IMG/VR virus record: IMGVR_UViG_3300025430_000033
Coordinates: 1 to 53,362 of that record
Length of the DNA: 53,362 nt
Strand: one strand, 5' to 3'
Source: a virus
In this document: piece by piece, positions 8,463 to 15,646 of the stretch
How positions within the stretch are numbered: the stretch's first letter is position 1
Layout: the number at the start of each line of letters is the position of its first letter
Translations under genes and position numbers: made by a program
Notes under the pieces: model-generated
Told to the model about the DNA's origin: nothing
The model's database searches: none
Seen by the model: only the letters and a program-made list of their open reading frames with translations

Positions 8463-9290
8463 ATGTCAAACAACCCGTTACAAAAGTATTTTAGACAACC
8501 AAAAGTTTTTATCAAGCTACCTTCGGGCGGTATCTACAGCAAGCCTGGAACTATACAAGGCGATGTTACACACATGCCTATATTTGGCATGACTGGCATG
8601 GATGAAATCATTAGTAAAACTCCAGATGCACTGTTAACCGGTGAAAGCACGGCATCTTTGATAGCCAGTTGTTGTCCTAACATCAAGGATCCATGGGAAT
8701 TAAGTATTATTGATTTAACTATCATTTTGGCAGCTATTCGTATTGCTACCTACGGTAATACCATGGCTGTAACACATACTTGTACCAATTGCAACACTGA
8801 AAATGATTATGATTTAGAATTAAATCGTGTGATAGAACACTATATGAACTGCCAATATGACAGTAGAATTGTGCTAAATGACTTGACAATACAGCTAGTG
8901 CCTATGACTTACCGTCAAAGTACCGAGTTTAATCTAAAGAATTTTCGTTTACAGCAACAAGTTGCTCAGGCCGAAGTCATGGATGATGAAAAACAACGTC
9001 AAGTTTTAGTGGCAGCTTTGTTTAAAGACTTGGCTTTAGTACAAAATGAAATTTATAAAATCACTATTGAAAGTGTCAGCACCGGTAGTCAAGTAGTAAC
9101 TGAGCGTGCTTGGATCTTAGAATGGTTAGAAAATGCTGACCGTTCAGTATTCGATGCTATTAAAGCCAAGAACGCACAAAACAATGATGCATGGACCATG
9201 CCCAAGTTTCCAGTCAAATGCGATACTTGCGGAACTGATGCTAACTTAACTATTGAACTAGACCAAGCAAATTTTTTCGTAAAAGCCTAA
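8463..9290 (+). CDS. 26: gp26-like baseplate hub/tail assembly protein
   Basis: A 275-residue protein of the T4 gp26 type (T4 baseplate protein family; T4 gp26 is 208 residues). The N-terminus contains KVFIKLPSGGIYS (about 14-26), typical of this family. Two CxxC pairs are present, CTNCN (about 107-111) and CDTCG (about 254-258), which could bind zinc together. The start has GGAG 7 bases upstream. The zero frame ends with a TAA at 9288-9290, but an open -1 frame overlaps the end and continues to 9511 (separate entry), so this is probably the short product of a frameshifting gene. It is the first plus-strand gene after the divergent tape measure/head cluster. Whether the protein is a hub component or a chaperone for the tape measure protein is unresolved. 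Confidence 0.8.
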   Translation: MSNNPLQKYFRQPKVFIKLPSGGIYSKPGTIQGDVTHMPIFGMTGMDEIISKTPDALLTGESTASLIASCCPNIKDPWELSIIDLTIILAAIRIATYGNTMAVTHTCTNCNTENDYDLELNRVIEHYMNCQYDSRIVLNDLTIQLVPMTYRQSTEFNLKNFRLQQQVAQAEVMDDEKQRQVLVAALFKDLALVQNEIYKITIESVSTGSQVVTERAWILEWLENADRSVFDAIKAKNAQNNDAWTMPKFPVKCDTCGTDANLTIELDQANFFVKA

Positions 9291-9511
9291 TTAGTCTCAC
9301 ACCTCAAGAAATCGAAACAAGATTAGTTAGGCTCGACAACGAAGTTAAAAATTTCAAGCAAGAATTATTTAAAATTTCTTGGTACATGAGAGGTGGTGTT
9401 ACTGTAGATGAGCTACTAACTCTTTATTCTTATGAAGATCGTGAAATGATCTATAATGTTATTAATGATAACATTGAAATGACCAAAGAAACTAAGATGC
9501 CATTGCTATAA
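9257..9511 (+). CDS. Frameshift extension of gene 26 in the -1 frame
   Basis: An 84-codon stretch open from just after a TGA at 9254-9256 to a TAA at 9509-9511, in the -1 frame relative to gene 26. It has no start codon near its beginning. The overlap contains two slippery heptamers in the correct register: A AAT TTT at 9269-9275 and T TTT TTC at 9272-9278. Slipping back one base at the second would join residue 272 of gp26 to 77 residues starting RKSLISLTPQEIETRLVRLD and containing SWYMRGGVTVDELL, giving about 349 residues. The encoded sequence is well composed (amphipathic helix, then a compact Trp/Tyr/Leu motif) and uses codons like its neighbours. The arrangement matches the lambda G/GT tail chaperone frameshift, which is known biology; its use here is inferred. 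Confidence 0.75.
   Translation, partial: TRPSKFFRKSLISLTPQEIETRLVRLDNEVKNFKQELFKISWYMRGGVTVDELLTLYSYEDREMIYNVINDNIEMTKETKMPLL
9269..9278 (+). promoter_or_regulatory. Candidate programmed -1 ribosomal frameshift site
   Basis: The bases AAATTTTTTC contain two overlapping X-XXY-YYZ heptamers read in the zero frame of gene 26 (A AAT TTT and T TTT TTC), 10 to 22 bases before the zero-frame stop. A stable hairpin (9511-9530) is too far downstream to act as a classic stimulator, so the stimulatory element, if any, is not identified. Confidence 0.7.
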
Positions 9512-9530
9512 GAAGAACTAACGTTCTTCT
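9511..9530 (+). terminator. Hairpin after the gene 26 frameshift product
   Basis: AGAAGAAC (9511-9518) pairs perfectly with GTTCTTCT (9523-9530) around TAAC. It begins on the last base of the -1 frame stop codon. No T-run follows directly, so it may be an RNA-stabilising 3' hairpin rather than a strong intrinsic terminator. Confidence 0.4.
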
Positions 9531-9937
9531 GTTCTTCGCTTTCGCTCGAACTTATCTTAGTTTTAAAATATATTTAACGCGAAGCGTTTTAAATATTATC
9601 CAGATCGTTCAGTCACACTTTGCCCAGGCAGGGCAAAGTAAACAACATTATCCGAGTCGAACAATATCACCTAGCGTTACTGCATTACAGTGGCGGTCAT
9701 CCGGTACCACGAGCAGAGTCTTTATATGACGGCGGCACACAAATATACGCTAACATACTTGTGTACGTGAAGCTACAGCTTCTCCTTTTGCCTTTAATTC
9801 TTAAAACAACCAAACCGCGGCTTATTTGCGATCCTCGTCCTGTTAAGGATAGTGGTTGAGTACTCCTACGGCTGGAGAATTCCGTCCCTCTTATTATCGA
9901 GTTGTCTTGGGCGCATGAAATTGGCCTGCGCTAGCTA
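9512..9937. other. Gene-free, G+C-rich, hairpin-rich region between convergent operons
   Basis: No credible gene is seen over 426 bases. G+C counted on sample lines is 42-52%, against about one third in the surrounding genes. Several hairpins occur on the plus strand: AACGC-GAA-GCGTT at 9576-9588 with an outer A/T stem and followed by T residues (possible short terminator); a perfect 9-bp stem ACTTTGCCC/GGGCAAAGT with a 5-base loop at 9617-9639; ACACAA/TTGTGT around 9737-9763; GAAGC/GCTTC around 9769-9782; ATCCT/AGGAT around 9831-9850; CTCC/GGAG around 9863-9877. A 79-codon plus-strand frame at 9620-9859 exists but lacks a ribosome binding site and looks unlike a protein. A structured RNA, a terminator block, or a remnant of acquired DNA are all possible. 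Confidence 0.5.
9617..9639. other. Perfect 9-bp hairpin in the G+C-rich spacer
   Basis: ACTTTGCCC at 9617-9625 and GGGCAAAGT at 9631-9639 are exact reverse complements around AGGCA. It is the strongest inverted repeat noticed in the window. It has no T-run on either side, so a structural RNA element or protein binding site is more likely than an intrinsic terminator. Confidence 0.6.
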
Positions 9938-10375
9938 CTAACCGTTGATTTGTTTGCCTTTGATATGGGAGCCGTGGACACGAACTGATATCTGACCGTT
10001 GTAATAATCGTCAGATTCTAATACCCTGCGTGTAAATTGTTCTCGTGCCTCTATGTATGACGTTTCTGCCTTAGATTTACAATAATAAAGTATATCTCGA
10101 CGAAAGTTTTCTTGACCTAACTGCGCAATATCCTTGAGCAATTCATCAGAACTACCATAGTAGTCCTGCCAATCACTATCAATTTTACTGCGGATTTTCT
10201 TTTTTTTCTTAGTGCCGTTTTTTAATTTTACTGTTTTATAAGTAGTTTTAGAAAATTTTGCTAGTTTTTTGCCTATGTACATACGTCCCGTGAGTGTATT
10301 TGTTATAAGATATACAAACCCAACACACTCTTCGGGCAATTCTGTTATTAATTCATTGTTGTAGTACCAGGACAT
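9938..10375 (-). CDS. GIY-YIG domain protein, putative endonuclease
   Basis: A 145-residue protein with the GIY-YIG nuclease signature: GFVYLI at 19-24 and MYIG at 32-35, spaced as in the family, followed by SYIEAREQ (106-113) where a catalytic Glu is expected. A Lys-rich stretch (KNGTKKKKK, 52-60) would suit DNA binding. Family members are phage homing endonucleases (SegA/I-TevI type) and small repair or restriction-like nucleases; here there is only the nuclease domain and no recognisable intron or second DNA-binding module, so a free-standing nuclease is likely. It is the last gene of the gp55 operon, 12 bases after the 89-residue gene. The adjoining 9.5-9.9 kb region has odd composition, which would fit mobile behaviour but does not prove it. 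Confidence 0.8.
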   Translation of the reverse strand: MSWYYNNELITELPEECVGFVYLITNTLTGRMYIGKKLAKFSKTTYKTVKLKNGTKKKKKIRSKIDSDWQDYYGSSDELLKDIAQLGQENFRRDILYYCKSKAETSYIEAREQFTRRVLESDDYYNGQISVRVHGSHIKGKQING

Positions 10376-10387
10376 TAACTATGTATA

Positions 10388-10657
10388 TTATTTGTCCCTA
10401 CTACCACCTGCCTTTTGATTTGTTTTGCGAGCTAGTTTAGCTTGATCCAAATAGACTCTGTACTGTTGTACGTGAGTTCTTCGATCTTTTGCTATTATTC
10501 TAATCTGCGCTAGCCAGTAGCGCATACGTTCTCCTGCTACACGTGTGCCTTTTGATTGCCAATCTTGATTTGCCTTGAAATATTCGCGAAAAGCAGCCAT
10601 GAGTTGTTCATGGCTCTCTTCATTTTGATAGTTAACAGGGTCAACGTGTTTACTCAT
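10388..10657 (-). CDS. Small basic protein of the gp46 operon
   Basis: An 89-residue, basic, apparently all-helical protein beginning MSKHVDPVNYQNEESHEQLM, with a conserved-looking core around TRVAGERMRYWLAQIRIIAK (38-57) and a Lys/Arg-rich tail. Small basic proteins of this look, with an AGxRxRxxL-type core, occur in T4-like cyanophages, but I cannot assign a function. Its start overlaps the end of gene 46 by 8 bases, so translation is probably coupled. Nucleic-acid binding would fit the charge and the neighbours; this is an inference. Confidence 0.75.
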   Translation of the reverse strand: MSKHVDPVNYQNEESHEQLMAAFREYFKANQDWQSKGTRVAGERMRYWLAQIRIIAKDRRTHVQQYRVYLDQAKLARKTNQKAGGSRDK

Positions 10658-12425
10658 TTACTTCTAAATCGGTTGCATAACTAGTGTAACCATTTTCTTT
10701 AACCACACGTAGTACGTTGTTTACCCTGCCAATTAGTTCATCCTTGTGGCTAATTAAGAAAATATTCTTTTTTCGCTCACGTGACATCTTTTTAAGTATG
10801 CCTAACGCACCTTCTACACCCGATGCATCTAGTCCATTGTCGATTAGTTCGTCTACAAACAACAAATTGATCTGTTGATACAAACTTTCCCATACATCTC
10901 TGAAGGCAAAACTTAAACTAATGATAAGTCTGTTGCGTTCGCCACGTGATAAATTGTCAAAATCTAAGTCTTGACCCAACTGAGTGATGATAACTGACAG
11001 ATCATTTTGAAATAATACACTATGTGGCAAGCCCATCTTGTCAAGATAGTAGGTTAATCTGTTGTTTAAGTAGGCTAAATTTTGATCAATAATCTTTTTA
11101 CGAATAAAACTGTCCTTACTTGTAAGCAATTTTAATAAAAACTCTTGATGATCTTTAAGACTATTCAAAGCATTTACATTGTCCCACGATATTTCTACAA
11201 GTGCGGTATCAGTCAATTCGTCTATTTGTTCTTGATAAGGATCTATATCGTGCGATTTTTGTACTAACTGATTTTCCAATGTCTTTAGATTGTTTTGATG
11301 TTTGAGTGCTTGTTCAACAGTATCATAGTAGGTATCTGGCCGTTTACTTAATTCACCGATATCATCTAGTTCTTTTTGTATCTTATTACGATCCCCTGAT
11401 ACTTTATCATAGTAAGTAACAGCATCTGTGTGATGCGTAAGTGCTTCTGTCATCATTTCTTCATGTTTATGATCATGAAGATCCTGTTCACAAGCGTGGC
11501 ATTTTTTATCCTGCAACGTAGCAAGCTCGCTTGCGTACTTTTTTACGCTTCGCTCCGCTTGCGCTATCGCGCTATCTAATGTAGCCCGCTCCTTATTTAG
11601 GCTCTTCAGCTTTGCTGATTTGTCATCATATGCTTTAAGCTCTGCATGCTTTGCAAGTTCTGATTCAATGTCTACACTTTCAAGTTCTACAATGCTACGC
11701 CCAATTTTTTCAAGATCATTTGCATGTTGAGTATTCCACGCACTTTGTTTTGTTAGTAAATTGTCAATACTTTTTTGTATACTCTCGTTAGACCGCTTTG
11801 CAGCTTCTATATCTGCACTTTCTTGTGTAATTTTATCTTTAGTTTGTTTAATTAACTCTTTAAGACTTTCTGCTTTTTCACTTAATAGTGTAACACCTAA
11901 TAATTGTTCAATGATAACTCGCTGATCATTAGCCCGCATACTTAAAAATGGTTCAGTATAAGTGTTTAATGCTACAATATGCTTGAACATATCGTGACTC
12001 ATACCTAGCAGATCGTCTAAATCTTTTTGTGTTTCGCGCTGATCACCTTGTGCGTCATCTGTTTCTTCTATATCTTGAGCTTGATCGTTGACAAAGAATT
12101 GTAATATATTAGGTTTACGTCCGCGTTCTATCCTATAATCAACACCATCTTTTTCAAAAGCTAGTGTAACTAACATATTTTTGTTGTTAATTTTGTTAAT
12201 AAGATTATCTTTTTTAATATTGGTCAAGGCATTACCAAATAATGCATAGCTTAGTGCATTAACAATAGTAGTTTTACCTGTACCATTACGACTTCCAGCA
12301 TCGTCTCCGCCTTGATCTAAATTTTCACCTAGTACTAAGGTCAAGTTTTCTTGTGCAAAGTTTACTGCTTGAGTCTGATTTCCCACACTCATGAAGTTTT
12401 TAACTGTTAGTTCTTTTATTTTCAT
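10650..12425 (-). CDS. 46: Recombination nuclease subunit gp46 (SbcC/Rad50-like ATPase)
   Basis: A 591-residue SMC-like ATPase that with gp47 forms the T4 Mre11/Rad50-type complex, which resects DNA ends for recombination-dependent replication and degrades host DNA. The Walker A loop runs from GENLDQGG (33-40) to NGTGKTT (47-53), with an Asp/Gly-rich stretch between. Two long coiled-coil arms meet at a zinc hook, CHAC at 309-312. The ABC signature LSRGERNR lies near 490 and Walker B with NLLFVDELIDNGLD near 515-528, followed by an ISHKD switch. T4 gp46 is 560 residues, so the length is normal. The start overlaps the gp47 stop by four bases (ATGA), indicating coupled translation. A small G+C-rich palindromic patch (11521-11570) lies in the coiled coil next to the hook. 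Confidence 0.97.
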   Translation of the reverse strand: MKIKELTVKNFMSVGNQTQAVNFAQENLTLVLGENLDQGGDDAGSRNGTGKTTIVNALSYALFGNALTNIKKDNLINKINNKNMLVTLAFEKDGVDYRIERGRKPNILQFFVNDQAQDIEETDDAQGDQRETQKDLDDLLGMSHDMFKHIVALNTYTEPFLSMRANDQRVIIEQLLGVTLLSEKAESLKELIKQTKDKITQESADIEAAKRSNESIQKSIDNLLTKQSAWNTQHANDLEKIGRSIVELESVDIESELAKHAELKAYDDKSAKLKSLNKERATLDSAIAQAERSVKKYASELATLQDKKCHACEQDLHDHKHEEMMTEALTHHTDAVTYYDKVSGDRNKIQKELDDIGELSKRPDTYYDTVEQALKHQNNLKTLENQLVQKSHDIDPYQEQIDELTDTALVEISWDNVNALNSLKDHQEFLLKLLTSKDSFIRKKIIDQNLAYLNNRLTYYLDKMGLPHSVLFQNDLSVIITQLGQDLDFDNLSRGERNRLIISLSFAFRDVWESLYQQINLLFVDELIDNGLDASGVEGALGILKKMSRERKKNIFLISHKDELIGRVNNVLRVVKENGYTSYATDLEVNE

Positions 12426-13447
12426 AGATTGTTGTAAATTTCTAATAGGATATTCTTATCGTATGTGTCGCTTTCGATATTAATAATTTGACTTGATACA
12501 ATTTGATCTACGCTTTCAAAGGCTTGAATATCGATATTAGTGTTAATTTCGATATCTTTCTTTTCTGCAATTAAAGTTAGTTCGCGAATATCATAATCTG
12601 CCATAAATTTTTCTTTAATAAAACTGGCTTCTTCATAGCTGATATCTATATCTAGTGTAACACGTAGATGACTCTTGGGCAAGATTATTGAATCTGCTCC
12701 GTCAATTAACCTACTAAGAGTTACTGTTCTAAATGTGGGTTGCGCCGGCCAACTGTAATATTCTGGCTGACCTCCCCATTCTAAAATCATCATTCCGCGA
12801 TCATCGTCCCATGTGTCTGCATAATTGTGTGGAAATGCATTGCCAATATAAATCATATTCTTTTGCTGTTGGCGTTTATGGAAGTGCCCGCTGAATCCTA
12901 GCTCGTATGTTTTAAATGCATCTAGTTGAATTTCACCGTGATCTGGCATTTGTACCATTGCATTCATAAAAAAACTAGGAAGTTCAAAGTGACCAAATAT
13001 ATATTTGCCGCCTTTTTTACTAATTGATTTCCATTCTTCTCCAACTAACCACGGGCAAAGTGTAACATTTCCAATTGTAGTAGGTTCATGCACAACAGTA
13101 ATACCGGGAATGTACTTACCAAACTCTACTGAATGAATATCGCGTTTGTCTTTATAGTACAAATCATGATTGCCAGGGAAAAAGTAAAACTGATCAAATG
13201 CTTGACCTAACTTTTCCAGTGCTCGAAGCGAATAGTCCATAGTGGTAATGTTAAGACTATTGCGATTATGATGCCAGTCACCCATGAAAATTCCTGTATC
13301 ACATCCTTCTTCTTTTGCTTTAGCAATGTACCAATCTACAAAATCTTCACAATCTTGATTGTGTGTTGAACTATTACTTTTAAGACCAAAGTGAATGTCT
13401 GTAAAACAAGCTACTTTTTTAAATAAATTACTCACTTGTATCCTCAT
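12422..13447 (-). CDS. 47: Recombination nuclease subunit gp47 (SbcD/Mre11-like)
   Basis: A 341-residue calcineurin-like phosphoesterase, the nuclease partner of gp46. All family metal-binding motifs are visible: DIHFG (17-21), GDWHHNR (56-62), GNHDLYY (92-98), GHFE (152-155) and GHFHKR (187-192). T4 gp47 is 339 residues. The start overlaps the gp55 gene end by 20 bases and the stop overlaps gene 46 by four bases, so 55-47-46 are co-transcribed and probably translationally coupled. The order 55...47-46 is the T4 order. No missing catalytic residue was seen. Confidence 0.97.
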   Translation of the reverse strand: MRIQVSNLFKKVACFTDIHFGLKSNSSTHNQDCEDFVDWYIAKAKEEGCDTGIFMGDWHHNRNSLNITTMDYSLRALEKLGQAFDQFYFFPGNHDLYYKDKRDIHSVEFGKYIPGITVVHEPTTIGNVTLCPWLVGEEWKSISKKGGKYIFGHFELPSFFMNAMVQMPDHGEIQLDAFKTYELGFSGHFHKRQQQKNMIYIGNAFPHNYADTWDDDRGMMILEWGGQPEYYSWPAQPTFRTVTLSRLIDGADSIILPKSHLRVTLDIDISYEEASFIKEKFMADYDIRELTLIAEKKDIEINTNIDIQAFESVDQIVSSQIINIESDTYDKNILLEIYNNL

Positions 13448-14258
13448 TATATCTTTTTATAGCGGCTGCATGTTCCCCAGCACCGGTTCTGCTGTAGCTA
13501 GGGTTCATACCATTAATTTCTAAGATGTCATCTCGTATATTCTGATTACGTTTTTCTGTATTAATTACACGAACAAAACTGTTAGTTACGGCTGCGGTAA
13601 AATAAGCAAACGGGTTATCTGATTTGCTTTCATCAAATTGTAATCCAATCTGTGTTAGTTGCAAAATAGCCATACCTTTCATTTCATCGTTATAGGTATA
13701 CCCCCGAACATTACCTCGAGTAGCATATCGTTCACACAGTTTGATCATCATGCGGGCAAGTGTGTTTGTAATTTGTCCAGCATCCTTATCAAAATGACCT
13801 TTTTCAAGATCGCCCTTCCAGTGGCTTTTACCTACACATATTAGTTCATCGTTTTCGTTAAATTTCCAATGTTGAAATGGCGGAAAATTAACCTTATCTC
13901 TGTGATCGGCTAGACTTTTAGGGTTTTTCTTACGGGTGTTGTTTAATGGGATATGATCAAACGTCATAATCCTAAAGATAACATCTGTTTTAGCTATTTT
14001 TTTATAATCAATTTCACAATCTGCAAGTTTGACCTTTTCACCTTCTTTCTTTCTGCGTTCAAAATCTTGTTGCCCTAAACGTTTAGCCTGTACACGTTTA
14101 GCTTCGGCAATGCTTCGAACATTGATTTTATCAATACTTGGAAGAATTAAATCGTATTGATGATATTCTGGTTGGGTGAAACTGCAATATGATGTTTTTG
14201 ATCTATGTATTTCTAACAACATATCCTTGTTGTTTAGGTAATTTACTTTTGCTGTCAT
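13428..14258 (-). CDS. 55: Late transcription sigma factor gp55
   Basis: A 276-residue homolog of T4 gp55, the small sigma factor that directs host RNA polymerase to TATAAATA late promoters with the sliding clamp and gp33. The N-terminus (KVNYLNNKDMLLEI, 4-17) matches the T4 start, and the C-terminal third (about 187-240, including DEMKGMAILQ and NPFAYFTAAVTNSFVRVI) matches the gp55 core that corresponds to sigma region 2. T4 gp55 is 185 residues; the extra length is an insertion at about 30-165 that is rich in basic and aromatic residues (for example DVIFRIMTFDHIP). The gene heads the 55-47-46 operon and has a strong sigma70-type promoter upstream. Late-box matches in front of many of the structural genes here fit its role. 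Confidence 0.92.
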   Translation of the reverse strand: MTAKVNYLNNKDMLLEIHRSKTSYCSFTQPEYHQYDLILPSIDKINVRSIAEAKRVQAKRLGQQDFERRKKEGEKVKLADCEIDYKKIAKTDVIFRIMTFDHIPLNNTRKKNPKSLADHRDKVNFPPFQHWKFNENDELICVGKSHWKGDLEKGHFDKDAGQITNTLARMMIKLCERYATRGNVRGYTYNDEMKGMAILQLTQIGLQFDESKSDNPFAYFTAAVTNSFVRVINTEKRNQNIRDDILEINGMNPSYSRTGAGEHAAAIKRYNEDTSE

Positions 14259-14281
14259 CCTGAAGAGTCCTCTTATATCGT

Positions 14282-14310
14282 ATTATAAAGTACGCACATT
14301 AAAAAGTCAA
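14282..14310 (-). promoter_or_regulatory. Sigma70-type promoter for the gp55-gp47-gp46 operon
   Basis: On the minus strand TTGACT (14310-14305) and TATAAT (14287-14282) are separated by exactly 17 bases, a near-perfect housekeeping promoter. The ATG of gene 55 lies 24 bases after the -10 element. A short inverted repeat AAGAG-GA-CTCTT lies between promoter and start. This suggests early or middle expression by unmodified host polymerase, before late genes. Confidence 0.85.
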
Positions 14311-14317
14311 CTAAATA
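14310..14317 (+). promoter_or_regulatory. Late promoter-like box before the tail operon
   Basis: ACTAAATA shares the TAAATA core of the late boxes here and lies 23 bases before the ATG at 14340, with AAGGA as ribosome binding site. It abuts the -35 element of the oppositely oriented gp55 promoter, so the two transcription units diverge from a very compact region. Confidence 0.5.
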
Positions 14318-14339
14318 TTATACCAAAAAGGAAAATATT

Positions 14340-15341
14340 ATGGCTTTCGGCGATGGGTTAATGCAAACTGTAACTAGTTCTGAAAATTTAATCAGTGCGG
14401 CTAGTAACGGAGTTAATGTTGCTAGGAACTTGTCTAGCGCACTTAGCACAGGATACAATGGAGATCCGGGTGGAGTAATGAGCGCAATTCGCGCTGTCAA
14501 TTTGCCAGAAGCAGGTGAAGCAGTTGGCGATATTGTAAGTGCTGTTGCTAGTTTCGGAGGCGATGCTAATCCTGCAGATTGGCGTGTAAGATTAAGTCTT
14601 GCTAACTGGACTAGTTTTAAAGGAAGCCCGGTACTACAACCATTAAAAGATGCAGGTGGTCTCATATTTCCTTACACTCCTACTATTAGTTTGGCAAGTG
14701 CTGCCACTTATAATAAAATTGATACAACGCATACCAATTATACATTCCAAGCATTTAAAAATACTGAACCAGGTGCAATAACTATTACAGCTCCTATGAA
14801 TGTTGAAGACGCTACTCAAGGATTATACTGGATTGCAGCTGTTCATTATTTACGAAGTTTAACCAAAATGTTTGCTGGAAATGATCCGAAAGCAGGCAAT
14901 CCTCCACCAATAGTGTTTTTAAATGGATATGGTAATTATGTTTTTAAAAATGTTCCAGTGGTGGTTACCGGATTTACAACAACATTAGATGCTAGTTGTG
15001 ACTATATTGGAGTTAACGTTGTTGGTAGTATGTCGGGTGCAATAGAAGGTGTTGCTGATAGTGTAGGCGGACTTGCAGGTAGTCTTGGCTCTGCCATTCC
15101 TGGAATAGGAGATATTACTAATACGGTAAGTAGTGTAGCAGGCACTGTTGGATCTATTGCAGGGCTCGCAGGTTCATTAGGACTAAATGGCACCACAAGC
15201 GGCGGAGTTAGCCATGTTCCAACAAAAAGTTCTTTCACTGTAAGTTTACAACCGATCTACAGTAGAACTAGTGCTAGAAACTTTAGTTTAGATAGATTTG
15301 TTGGCGGCGGATATCTTAATAATAGTTTTGGATATATCTAA
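14340..15341 (+). CDS. Tail-tube cap/initiator baseplate protein (gp48/gp54-like)
   Basis: A 333-residue protein resembling the T4 gp48/gp54 pair, which sit on top of the baseplate hub and start tail tube polymerisation. The core begins at DWRVRLSLANW (about 80-90) and includes PYTPTISLASAATYN (about 104-118), the tube-like beta fold shared by tube and initiator proteins; FLNGYGNYVFKNVPVVVTGF (about 198-217) follows. The N-terminal 75 residues and the segment 235-290 are Gly/Ala/Ser-rich. I cannot decide between gp48 and gp54 from sequence alone; T4 has both (364 and 320 residues) while only one such gene is visible here. It opens the plus-strand late operon, and the gp53-like gene follows one base after its stop. 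Confidence 0.75.
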   Translation: MAFGDGLMQTVTSSENLISAASNGVNVARNLSSALSTGYNGDPGGVMSAIRAVNLPEAGEAVGDIVSAVASFGGDANPADWRVRLSLANWTSFKGSPVLQPLKDAGGLIFPYTPTISLASAATYNKIDTTHTNYTFQAFKNTEPGAITITAPMNVEDATQGLYWIAAVHYLRSLTKMFAGNDPKAGNPPPIVFLNGYGNYVFKNVPVVVTGFTTTLDASCDYIGVNVVGSMSGAIEGVADSVGGLAGSLGSAIPGIGDITNTVSSVAGTVGSIAGLAGSLGLNGTTSGGVSHVPTKSSFTVSLQPIYSRTSARNFSLDRFVGGGYLNNSFGYI

Positions 15342-15342
15342 T

Positions 15343-15645
15343 ATGACAGCAAACTACTCAAATACTAGCCCTTGGTACAATACAAGTGTAAAAAATAATT
15401 ATTTAGATGTCCTTACTATACGACCAGTAAGTGCAGAAGTGGATGATTATTTGTACACCATTGAACCCCAGTATGCTTACCGACCTGATTTATTATCATA
15501 TGATTTATATGGTACAGCAAGTCTTTGGTGGGTTTTTACACAGCGAAATTTAGATAGTATTCAAGATCCAATTCTCGATTTTGTACCAGGAAAACAAATT
15601 TATATTTGTAAAAATAGTAGTTTAAGAAGAACATTGGGATTATAA
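15343..15645 (+). CDS. 53: Baseplate wedge protein, gp53-like
   Basis: A 100-residue protein from the ATG at 15343; an upstream ATG in the same frame (15298) lies inside the preceding gene and is not preferred. It matches the compact core of gp53, the wedge subunit that joins wedges to the hub: YRPDLLSYDLYGTASLWWVF (about 46-65), then LDFVPGKQIYI (about 82-92), a LysM-like end. T4 gp53 is 196 residues, so this is the short form. It lies 1 base after the tube-cap gene and 1 base before the hub gene, within a tightly packed baseplate cluster. Confidence 0.85.
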   Translation: MTANYSNTSPWYNTSVKNNYLDVLTIRPVSAEVDDYLYTIEPQYAYRPDLLSYDLYGTASLWWVFTQRNLDSIQDPILDFVPGKQIYICKNSSLRRTLGL

Positions 15646-15646
15646 C

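Noticed and set aside
9620-9859. 79-codon plus-strand frame in the intergenic region
   Set aside because: No ribosome binding site, odd composition (poly-Leu stretch encoded by a hairpin-rich region), and it overlaps strong inverted repeats; treated as non-coding.
9640-9900. tRNA-like fragments (a TTCGACT on the minus strand, a CTCC/GGAG stem-loop on the plus strand)
   Set aside because: The flanking stems do not pair into a cloverleaf and the anticodon-like loop lacks U33; no tRNA is called.
9512-9937. Group I intron next to the GIY-YIG gene
   Set aside because: None of the conserved core pairings were recognised and no interrupted gene flanks the region.
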